Positions 47,301-59,300 of a stretch of 64,000 bases of DNA are shown piece by piece; the stretch's first letter is position 1, and each line of letters opens with the position of its first letter. Below the pieces are notes generated by a model, which saw only the letters and a list, made by a program, of their open reading frames with translations, was not told where the DNA came from and ran no database searches. The stretch spans positions 2,730,501 through 2,794,500 of the forward strand of contig NC_085126.1 in NCBI RefSeq assembly GCF_030269925.1. The letters are read 5' to 3'. The translations under genes were made by a program, and so were the position numbers. The DNA is from Bombyx mori. Lineage: Eukaryota; Arthropoda; Insecta; Lepidoptera; Bombycidae.

Positions 47301-50300
47301 TGAGGTTGGTAACAGAATGTTAACTATGAATGTGGAAGGATATAGAGGAAGAGGTAGACATAAGAAGAAATAGATGGATTGTGTGAAAGACGATATGTTT
47401 AAGAGGGGAGTGAGCGAAGAAATAGTATATGTTAGAAGAGTATGGAAGGAGAAAACATGTTGCACCGACCCCAGGTGACTGGAAGAAGGGCAGGATAATG
47501 ATATGATGTACTCTTAAGACAATTGTAATGAGAACGAACTGGATTGACATCTTCCAGGTTAATCATCAGTCCGCCATGCTAGTACAGAATGCAATCAGTA
47601 CAATTTTAAAGTAGAGCAAAGTTTTATTCTTTGTGTTTTATGGTACAACCAATTAGGAACGGTGGAAATATACTTTTAAATAATATTCACGAGATTTTTA
47701 GCATCTATTTCATTGTATTTATGTCACAGCGCACTCATGAGCTTAGCGTTGAAGAGTGGGAAAGCCGTTGTATTGTTTTGTAGTCATCGTGGCCTAAAGG
47801 ATAAGACGTCCGGTGCATTCATATCTACCGATGCATCGGTGTTCGAATGCCGCAGGCGGGTACCAATTTTTCTAATGAAACACGTACTTAACAAATGTTC
47901 ACGATTGACTTCCACGGTGGAGGAATAATATCGTGTAATAAAAATCAAACCCGCAAAATTATAATTTGCGTAATTACTAGTGGTAGGATCTGTTGTGAGT
48001 CCGCGCGGGTAGGTACCACTACGCTGCCTATTTCTGCCGTGAAGCAGCAATGCGCTTCGATTTGAAGGGTGGGGCAGCCGTTGCAACTATACTGAGACTT
48101 TAGAACTCATATCTCAAGTTGTAGATGTCTATGGGCTCCGTAACCATTTAAAACCAGGTGCGCTGTGAGCTTGTCCACCCATATAAGCAATAGAAGATCC
48201 ATAAAAGTGTCAAATTTTTTGACGTGCACTCCACGATTGTGAGCTCATATTTTCACATTTCTGACACGCAGATAGCGCTAATGGCTGTGAATGTTCTGGG
48301 CGAAATCGTAGAGTGCCCAGAGAAAGCTCAGACGGTAGTAAAAACCGAGACTCTATACTCACCGTACGACGATCTGGCCTTTGTTATGTACGTGGACAAT
48401 GAAATAGCTGATCTCATCAGGAGTTTGGATGAGAAGAAGAAAACGGCTGTTACAGGTAAGCTTGAATTAAAAAAACGATTCGGTAAATCTGAGTTCGTTA
48501 ATTAGTGATTGCAGAGATTTTCTGCTAATTAAGTGAGATGGCGCAATAAAAATATGTAATATGGTGATCGATAGTTGCTATGTATCTTCTTCTTCTTCTT
48601 CGTCGCTTTCTTCATTGCTGAAGGTCATGTCCCTGAAACTCGACCGTTGCCTGTCTCGTGAGCTGTTTCCATCTCATCCGGTCCTCAGCTGCTCGAATGG
48701 CGGTTGCGACTGGCAACCCAGTTAGAGCGGTTACTTGATCACACCAACGGCTAGGTAATCGGCCGCAGGGTCTCTTTCCTTCTATGTGTCTTAGATGGTG
48801 TAAAAAGTTCACGACGCATTGTACATTTTTCTTTACCAATGAATATCGATGTAGGGAAGGAATTTCGGTGTAATTCCGAAGCAAACAGAAAAAAATTTGA
48901 CATAACCTATCTTCCAAATATAGGCTCCACTATCACCAACGCTGGAAGCTGCGTAGATGAGATCCAAAGACTTTGCGCCGTGACAAGATCCTCAATTGAG
49001 AAGCTAACAAAGAAGACCGCAGAATAACCAAAAACACAAAAGTTCGGTTAATGAGATGCCTGGTTTTTCCAATTTTTCTGTATAGGGCTGAGACGTGGAC
49101 GCTGAGAATGCCAGACCGTCGTAAGATTGACGCACTTGAAATATGGTGTTGGAGACGTCTCCTCAGAATTACGTGGACCACGCACCGTACCAACGTTTCG
49201 ATCCTGAAAGAGGTCAACATCAAGGAGAGACTATCGTCAACAGTCCAAATACGAATCCTCAAGTTCTTCGGCCACATGAGGATATGAGGATAATGAGGAT
49301 TCCATTGAGCGGTTGGTGGTGCAAACAAAAGCCGAGGGAAAAAGATCTCGCAGACAATCTCCCAACACGATGGAACGACCTCATAAAATCTATGACTTGC
49401 TCCAACATAAATGATTGCTCTCACTCTGCGAAACATCGTGCCACATGGCGTCGCATCGCGAGAGCATCGGTATCGCAGGATCCGACTGATGCATGACCAC
49501 GACCACTCTATCAAGAGTGTACGACCAGGAAGAAGAAGAAGAATCTTTCAAATATCTCGGCACTTGTTCTATGTTCAGAGCATATTGTACATCTTTTTAC
49601 ACGTGCAGTCTGTGGGTTAATTATTCGCAAAAGCAGTATAACGCCATGCCTGTACAGTATAACGATGCATTTAGGATGCTGATGGGGCTGCCTCGATTCT
49701 GCAGCGCATCGGGCATGTTTGCGGAGGCGCGCACCTACGATTTCTATGCCATATTAAGAAAGCGATGCGCGTCCTTGCTCTGCAAGGTAGGGGCTAGCTC
49801 CAACAGCATCCTGGCCATGATATTCTCTAGGTTAGATGGACCTTTTCTGAATTGTAGCAGAGAGGTCCACATAATTTTCTCGTAATGACGCTGTTGCAAT
49901 CGTATGTAGTATGTATGTTGTTGTTTTCTTTTATTACTGTGTCTTTACTAACTTATTTTTAAGAAATAACTGTTACTAACATTTATATGTATTATTATCT
50001 GAAATAAAGAATTTTATAATAATATACTAACGACCGATTGTATTGTAACTATTGGCTAATTTATAACATCTGACACACGTATATTTTAGAAGAACGTTTT
50101 GAATACGCCCGTCGGCTGAAGTCCGCCGGGGCAGCCCTAGCAGCCGCCGGCATACGAATCGGTCGCTGGAGACTGCGCAAGAGGACCGCAGCCGTCAGAG
50201 ATGACTTTGAGCTGGCACGACGGATGAGGGACAGGATCGCTGATGCTCTAACTGGAGTGAAAGAAGATCCGCAGCTCTGCAGATTGTTTGAAGAGGATGG

Positions 50301-53300
50301 GGTAATAATTCACTGAATTTGACTTTTGATTGATAATCTATTTAATAATTTATTTTATTTATTTTTATTGCTTATATGGGTGGACGAGCTTACAGCCCAC
50401 CTGGTGTTAAGTGATTACTGGAGTCCATAGACATCTACAACGTAATTGCGCCACCCACCTTGAGATATAAGTTCTAAGGTCTCAGTATAGTTACAACGGC
50501 TGCCACACCTTTCAAACCGAAACGCATTACTGCTTCAGTAGCAGAAATATGCAGAGCGGTGGTACCTAAATTAACATAATTTAATAATTAATTATCCATC
50601 CATGTTATGATACCAATAAAATATGTTGAGCACTTCACACCAAATTGGTTATGAGCTTGTTTGCTCAGCTAGAACAACAAAATCATACGGTATCTTTATT
50701 ATATTGGATATTCGTTTTTCATTGATACTAACAATAAAACATCCAAGTGGAATGTCAAAGAGTATGTGACCACTAAAACATCTTAAGATACACTATTTTA
50801 GGTAGATCCCCGCAATGACTCGTCGATGCCTCAGGAGTACGATTTCTCGCACCACCTCTCCCCATCCGTGGCTGCAGGCTCTCTAAGCTTGGATATACCG
50901 TCTCCGGTTCCTCCGATACATCAAGAAACCGATGAGATTGATTTTATCAATGGCAACGACGAAGACCAGATAGAACAAGCTCAAAAGGTAATTTCTGACG
51001 AAGGTCTTCTCCGAGTTAGCTTTAAAAATAAAGAATAGTTTAAAAAAACTAATAAAATACGCTTTTATAGAAAATCCAACTAAAAAATTGAAAATAAATT
51101 TTAATAAATTTGATTTAAAAATAGTGTAAGGTAAAATGATTTTATTGTAAAGAAGCGTGGAGTGCTTTTCAGGATATTATCAATATAGCCCTTCTACTCA
51201 TATCTGTTCATAAAATATTTATAACTACTGATACCATGCACACCACGCTTCTTACACTATTCTTCAAATTTATTAAAATTTATGTTCTATTTTTTAGTTG
51301 GATTTTCTATAAAAGCGTATTTTGTTGGTTTTTTTAAACTATTATTTATTTTTCATTTTTTAGTTGAATTTCTATTTTTGTTTAAATATTGAATTGTCAT
51401 CGGTCCTTAATAAGTATACCAAATAACGAGTTAATTCGACGTTTTGAAGGGGGGTCAAAACCATGTTCAAAGATTCCGTTACAAACATACATTCGTCTGA
51501 AGCTAATAAAAGCGTATTAAAAAGAACTGTCATTGATTGACAAGAGCCTAATTGAACAACCAGTGTTACGGAGGTCTATGAGCAACGATATTGAAATGAT
51601 ATTCGAACGACATTGGTATGGTTTGCCTGCTTTAAAACTGGGATGCATAGTTGCTACAAAGCCCAGATTGGCGGGAACGTGGTATCTACCCTACGTGTGG
51701 GTTTGCAATATGGCCAACCACCATTTCTTAACATTAGGAAGTTACATATGGAAAATTGGAATGCAGACTTGTATGAAGTTCATACCAGTCAGATCATAGT
51801 CGCATTTTTGTGACTTAGATGCTAATTTGTGGTAAGTGGTTACCGGAGCCCATAGACATCTACAACGTAAATTCCGCCCCCCACCTTAAGACATGAGTTT
51901 TCAGTCACAGTTTTTACAGTACAACGGCCATGCCACCCTTCAAAGCGAAACGCATTACTCTTCCATGGCAGAAATAGTCAGGGTGGTGGTAGCTACCCGT
52001 GTGAGTTCACAGACGCCCTGCGACTATTAAAATTTTATTTGTGCTTATTAATTTAAAAGAACAGTATCGTTAGGATTTACTGGTGGTAGGACCTCTCGTG
52101 AGTCCGCGCGGGTAGGTACCACCACCCCGTCTATTTCTGTCGTGAAGCAGTAATGCGTTTCGGTTTGAAGGGTGGGGCAGCCGTTGTAATTATACTGAGA
52201 CCTTAGAACTTATATCTCAAGGTGGGTGACGCATTTACGTTGTAGATGTCTATGGGCTTCGATAACCACTTAACACCAGGTGAGCTGTGAGCTCGTCTAC
52301 CCATCTAAGCAATAAAAAAAAGGATCATCCGTCGGAAATCTCTAAGTTTATCTAATTTGCAGTCCCCAGTACATCTTCTAGAAGACGTAGAGGTACCAAG
52401 TACACAGCACTCCTCCATCCCGCACTTACAAGCCGTCCAAAATGCACAAGAAGAGAAATTAGAACAGAAAAAAATCGAACAGAAGATTGAGGAAGATGAG
52501 ACGAGAACGACTGACAGTCCACGCAGGAGCGTCACCCCGAATGCAGCTAACGGTAAATAGATACGGAAATCAAAAATATTTTAATATAGGTCGGGCGTAT
52601 TGTGAGTGCGTGCGTATAATTAATGATCTCAATTCTCTTGTTTTTGACGCCAAGGAGTAATGTCTTTGTTCAATGGGTGCAAGAACTGAAACTTATGGGA
52701 CTTTATTTTTTTATTGCTTAGATGGGTGGACGAGTTCACAGCCCACCTGGTGTTAAGTGGTTACTAGACCCCACCACTGAACCCACCTTGTGATATAAGT
52801 TCTAAGGTCTCAGTATAGTTACAACGGGTGCCCCACCCTTCAAACAGAAACACATTACTGCTTCGCGGCAGAAATAGGCGCGGTGGGACCTACCCGTGCG
52901 GACTCACAAGAGGTACCACCAGTAAAATCTGATCTGATCCGATAGCGACCAAGTTGTTTTCGAAACATCCTGAATAACCTATCCCTCGCAGGTACCTTGG
53001 TAAGGAGGAGAAACAAGAGTGCTGGCCCCAGATCTACCTTCGATGCTTACGAAGAACGCCTGCTGCCGGCCCTAAGGCAGTAAGTTCGTCTTAATGCTCT
53101 TATCCGACTACATATAGCATAGCATTAGCATAACAATAATACTCAATAATTTTAATAATGTTTCTTATATTAACGAGTTAGGCGTTTTAGTGCAAACTGT
53201 AAGCCTGACTTTGTATTGATAATTGATAAATAAATAAATTATATTATAAATAAATATAGGTATAAATTAGGTTTTAAGATTTATTCCGGGATAGAGTCGC

Positions 53301-56300
53301 AGGAGCTACGTGCAGGAGTTTCGTGCTCAAATATCAAACACGATTGAATGACGTCAACCAATTTTGTAAATTTTAGATCACCCATGGACATCGTCCCGGT
53401 AATCGGAGCAATTACAAGCTGTTGCTTACCTTCTGGGAATATTTTCAAATCTTATTTGAAAAAGGGTTTTGTTATAGCACATGAGTTTACCTTTATTTAA
53501 TAATAAAAAAAGATATCTGATTTCAAGAATATTCTTATGGAAGACGTCTGCTCTTGCAGTCATGCCCGTTTTAAAATTAAGACGGGATCGCTTATCTTAT
53601 GTTTTTTTTTATTGCTTAGATGGGTGGACGAGCTCACAGCCCACCTGGTGTTAAGTGGTTACTGGAGCCCATAGACATCCACAACGTAAATGCGCCACCC
53701 ACCTTGAGATACAAGTTCTAAGGTGTCAAGTATAGTAACGAGGGCTGCCCCACCCTTCAAACCGAAACGCATTACTGCTTCACGGCAGAAATAGGCAGGG
53801 TGGTGGTACCCACCCGTGCGTACTCACAAGAGGTCCTACCACCAGGTCCTACCACCACGATTACATCGTACATCCTTTGTAAGTGCAATGGAATCTCGAT
53901 CTTCGCTCGTAAATTTCATGAGGATTAATGTGAATCAGATTATTAGGGACCCGATACTAATTGTGGCGGTAGCTATCATACAACATATTTGACAGATGCC
54001 TGAATCACGCTTACGACATTTTCGAGATAAGCTTGCATATATACCTACAAGTTCCGAACAACAACATTCGGACTGTCGGTCTACCGAGCAATATCACGCG
54101 CTCGGAAAGGATCTTTCGTTTCAAGGTTATCCCAAAAAAAAGTATTTAAGAATTTAAATATCGGCCCGTTTAACTAAGAAGCTAAGAATTCGCATGTTAA
54201 AACGTGGATTGGATTTGCAAAAAAGAGGTTATATATGGATGACGGTGATGACATATTCCATTGTGGCAACCTTCAGTTCTCATACCAACGAGTATCTCCG
54301 GGAGGCTCGCGAGGAGGAGGGCAGCGGGAGTAGCGCGCCTCTACCGTCCCGTGTCTCTCACAAGCTCAATGAGAGGGAGAGGAAGCAAGCAGCTCTACCT
54401 ATACTTATATTCGGATACCCTCTGGTAATTCCACAGCTGTACACAGTATACCTAATTCATCCTGATATTTAAGAGAATCAATGTTCCTATATATTATAGG
54501 TCCTGTTTGTTCCTGTAGTTAGGTAGACGGCTTATCGAGCCTTAAATGGGTTAGATTATAGGAAGATATAGCTTATAGATCTAATTTTGTTACTAAATAT
54601 TGTTATTGTTCAAACCGCACTCGCAGCTTGCCACGCAACTAACCACACCGGACCTAATAAATAGGCTTAAAAGGCGACAAATCCGAAGTCTTGATAGATA
54701 TGGTGACCGCCTAACAGCTCTCAACACATCTGCTCATAGTCTAGCTGACTGATTGCAAGATAAAGAAAAAAAAAATGTTCAAACCGAAAATTGGGGACTG
54801 TATACTATACTGTAAATTAAACATAACTATATTGTATTTACAAAATGCTACTCAAGACATGATTATACAATATCTGTACTACTCTTTTGAAATTGAACAA
54901 AAGCTCAAATGTCACTACTACATTCAAGGTAGAGAAGTTCTTCTCCAAGAACTACTTGGACAAGGAGGAGGGTCTGAATCGTCTCAGAGCAGAACTAACT
55001 TCGCCGTCGAACGGAAGCACCAAGACTTCTCCGAACAAAACCGCGAGGGCGGCCGCCATCTTGCTGCAAAGAGCTTTGAGAGATAAAGTCTTTTCCGTGT
55101 ACAGTCAGGCCAATGAAGTTGTCAGAGTTCTGTTCAAGGATTTCGTACCGGACAGGTATGGTATCTCATAAATAAAAATACGCAGTTATTTTTTTACAGT
55201 TTATGCTGTGTTTGTGCATGAATTTGAATGAATAAATAAATGAACAAACAAACAAACAAACAAAAACACAAATATAATTGAATATGCAATTTCGAAAAGG
55301 GCACATCTCTGAAAATGTAAAATGTTCAGGAAATGAAAAAAAAACTGATTATTTTCTAAAGCAGTGTAAAATTTAAAATATTAACTTTTGAGATATATTT
55401 TAGTGTTAATTAGCAATTGAAAATTACTGGAATTATTTTATAAAATGGGTGTAGGTAAGCCTCAAAATTACATGTATATGAAAAAACGTCTTTGACAAAG
55501 TATGAGACATGTGCCCTTTTCGAAATTGCATATTCAATTACAAAAAACAAACAAACCAATAAAACAAACAAATATAATTACAAAAACAAACAAACAAACA
55601 AATAAATATTTATTTGTTCCACTTCATGCACAAAGGTACAACGGCGGACTTAATGTATTTTAATTCACGATAAAAAATAATTTATATTACAATTCAAATA
55701 TATTACAAGGAATCGTTTTATCGTGTCGTCCCAGGGTGTGTTCGGCGGAGGTGGGGCGGTGTCTGGAGAAGCTGTTGCCGGAACTGCTGCGCGCGTGCGG
55801 GGACCCGGCGCCCAGGGTGCACTCCACCGCGCAGCACACCGTCCTCACCGTGGCGGACTGCCCGCAAGTCAGGTATTCGGTATTTTCAACTCTTTTAGTG
55901 CCCAACTCATTTTTTCACATATTGATGTGCCTTTGGAAAACATACAGCATTGTATTATGAAGAAGCAGTGTGTACTTAGCTTAGATTCCTTGTCTATGTC
56001 CAACCATAGACAGTCAATTTAGTTCCATCTTTAGCCGCTAGGTGCTGCCAGCAAGTATAAAGGGAGCGCAGCCATCTTTGATCTTCATATAGCGTTGTGT
56101 ACTTTCGTACTGTGAAGTCGCAAGTCCACAAATATTTATTCGTCTTCTTATTAATTGCAAAAAATATTTATTTTGTGTTTCTATGAGTGTTATTTTGCAA
56201 TCATTACGAGTATTATTTACCAATCCTATCATCGGACGCCATGAATCACGCGTCATCTGTTGGAGGTGATGTTGAGTCAAGCTCCATAATTTCCGAGAGG

Positions 56301-59300
56301 GAAGATGTCCAGGCGAGACGCGATGGAGACGCCTCGCGTTCGAACAGCTCATCAAGCGAAAAAGAACAAAAGGAGTCTCTGCGTAAGAAACGACGGGATT
56401 CAAAGGTAACGGTCGATCTTCGAATCGGCTCGTTATCCCACCAGGTCAGTGACGTTGTAAATCTAATAATGCATCAACTGTGTGTAACAATTGAATGTAA
56501 CGAAAATTGTTGTAAACAAATTGATCTCGTCAATACGGAAATTTTGACAAAAACACAACAGATTTAAACTAATAATCTTTGTAACATAATTACTGAAAAC
56601 TTTGACAAATCGTCTCCGTCGTACAAGTTACCCGTAAAAAGCGTTTTAAATTGTATACGGAAAAAAGGGCCGTATGTATAGAAATAAGACGTCAAAGTTT
56701 AATTTCCGTGGTCTCTAACAAAGTATCCTGTTGCCAACGCACCACTCATTGAGGAATTTTTGTTTGATAATTTGATAAATTGAAATCTATTCAGTCCCTC
56801 GGAGGGCTACAATCCTATTTGTCACGATCTCGTACAAAAGGTAAGCCAAACATTATATACAATCATAGTCCGTAACATCTGGCACAATCCAGAGGGGGGG
56901 CAATTGAAGACACCGACGGGAGGCACTGAGTGCCACCAAAATTGTAATAATTTGTAAACCATGTATGGTTACCAAATACCGTAAAAAAAAAAAAAAAAAC
57001 AAAAAAAAAAACTACCTTTTTCTGCGGAAGAAAAGCGACGGATCAATGCGTCCAATTTTCGATCTTCGAGAGTTGAACAAGGTCGTAAAGATAAAACACC
57101 TAACTGTTTTCGGACACCTAGGTACCAAACTTTCTCCACCCAGGGGACTGGATGATAGAATTGAACATTTCTCACGAATATTTTTCTAGTATCAGTCGCA
57201 AAATTTCGTCGATACTTCTTGAGGATCAGTACCAAGGTACCAGTATCAGTACCTCCAGGAAGGAATCGGTACCTTCTTATGAGTTAGTATGAAATGACAT
57301 GCCTACCCTTCGGTCTGGCTTCAGAGCCACACCTTTTTGCTTCTATAACATGCGGGTCGCAGAGACCTTGCGTGCAAAGGGAACTCGAGTGCTAGTGTCT
57401 ACTAGACGACTTCCTTTTTGGTCGACCAAGACAAATCCAAGTTGAAACTTCAGGCTGCAGAAGCTGTGAAGCTTTTGGATTAACCTTTTTTGCTTCCATA
57501 ACATGCTGGGTCGCAGAGACCTTGCGTGCAAAGGGAACTCGAGTGCTAGTGTCTACTAGACGACTTCCTTTTGGTCGACCAAAACAAATCCAAGTTGAAA
57601 CTTCAGGCTGCAGAAGCTGTGAAGGTTTTGGATTATCTGGGCTGGCATGTCAATTTCCATTATATAGGGTGCTCGGTCGCGGAGATATTGCGTGCAAAGT
57701 CGAGTGCTAGCTTACCTACACGACTTAATCTTGTTTCACCAAGACAAATAAACGTTTTTGTTCCCATAGCATGCTCGGTCGCGGAGACCTTACGTACATA
57801 GGGAAGTCAAATGTTAACGTACCTACGCGACTTTCTCTTGGTCCTTGAAGACAAATACACCTTTTTGCTTCCACAGCATGCTCGGTCGCGGAGGCATTGC
57901 GTGCAAAATCGAAGTGCTAGCTTACTTACACGACATGATCTTGTTTCACCAAGACAAATAAACGTTTTTGCTCCCATAGCATGCTCGGTCGCGAAGACCT
58001 TACGTTCATAGGGAAGTCAAATGTTAACCTACCTACGCGACTTTTTCTTGGTCCATGAAGACAAATACACCTTTTTTGCTTGCATAGCATGCTCGGTCGC
58101 GGAAACGTTGCGTGCAAAGAGATGTTGAGTGTTATCCCACCTAGCAAATCCCACCAGGTCCATCAAAAGAAGTCCAAGTTGAGTCTTCAGGCCACATAAG
58201 CTGTAAAGCTCTTGGATTATTTGGGCTGCCAAGTCAGCCTTACAAAAAATCAATTAGTACACTGGTTCAAGAGATGACATGTCTAGGGATTCGATGGAAA
58301 ATTGCGAGAAATGAAGTGGCCACTCAACAACATCCTAGCTCAAACTCTGACGGAATTACATCAATCTATGCTAACTTGCAAATTTTCTTGCGAAGTTTCA
58401 AGAAAAGGGGTAAAAAACAGGCCATCCTGCATGTGTTAACAATTAAATGCAGTGCTGACGCGGAGCCACATGTTAGACATTGCCGATACACAAAACCAAC
58501 CATTTCCTGGCAACGGAAGCTTCGGACATGTGTAGGGGTTACAAATGCAGTGCTGACGCGGAGCCACATGTCAAACATTGCCGAGACCCAAAACCAACCA
58601 TTTCCTGGCAACGGAAGCTTCGGACATGGGTAGGGGTTACAATCAGACAAAATATTAACGTCCTGTCTATGGTCAGCTCAACAACAGAAACGGCTCACCC
58701 ACAAAAGAGCTATTTGCAATGGTAGTGACAATCAAAATGAATCTGAAAGTATTTCACTAACGTTGACCTTTCGATTTTTAAACCTAAGCGATAAGTTCAA
58801 GATAACTGTCAGCTTATCTCTCGGGGAGATACAACATCATAGCCGACAGGCTATCACGAGGAAATCAACCTGCGAAATGGCATTTTTTACCACAAGCGAC
58901 CACAAAAGTTTTTCGAAAGTGGGGTCATCCGGATATAAACCCATTCGCCGACCAAGATTGGATACCTTCAGCAGACCGTAGAGGATGCAACTAGCATGGA
59001 GAATTCCTCCTCTCAACCTTCTCCCCAAAGTACTGACTCACTTCAACAGTGTCTAGGGAACCTACCTGGTAGTGTTCCCAGACTGAGCGAAATCATTTGG
59101 GTTTCCAAGCCCTCAGATCCCGAACGCTAGATAACTCGCACGAAATCCAAAACCTGCCGCCTCCACAGGTTAAACATTAACCCTGAAAGCTTAGAAGGGG
59201 GGGGGGGGGGGGAGGTTGTACAAATAATAGACTGGTCTAAACAGGAGAAGATTTATTGAAAATTAGCTGGTGTCAATCCACTTTGTCAGCATACTTACCA

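Larger units (their letters stand above)
57021..59170 (+). pseudogene. DIRS-like reverse transcriptase/RNase H, broken
   Basis: RT start motif LRKKSDGSMRPIFDLRELNK at ~57022-57081; a helical RT segment LQAAEAVKVLDYLGWHVNF near 57600-57656; LVQEMTCLGIRW near 58265-58300; RNase H end NIIADRLSRGNQPAKWHFLP near 58834-58900 followed by KVFRKWGHPDINPFAD to ~58955; then AWRIPPLNLLPKVLTHFNS to ~59050. These come in family order but in different frames with stops between them. The catalytic YxDD segment was not found and appears lost or replaced by the repeat expansion. Confidence 0.75.

Noticed and set aside
56965..57189. Host gene suspected from the LRKKSDGSMRPIFDLRELNK frame
   Set aside because: The motif is an RT start and lies within the inverted repeats of the DIRS-like element.
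59196..59212. Poly-G run
   Set aside because: Simple homopolymer inside the decayed retroelement; no evident function.
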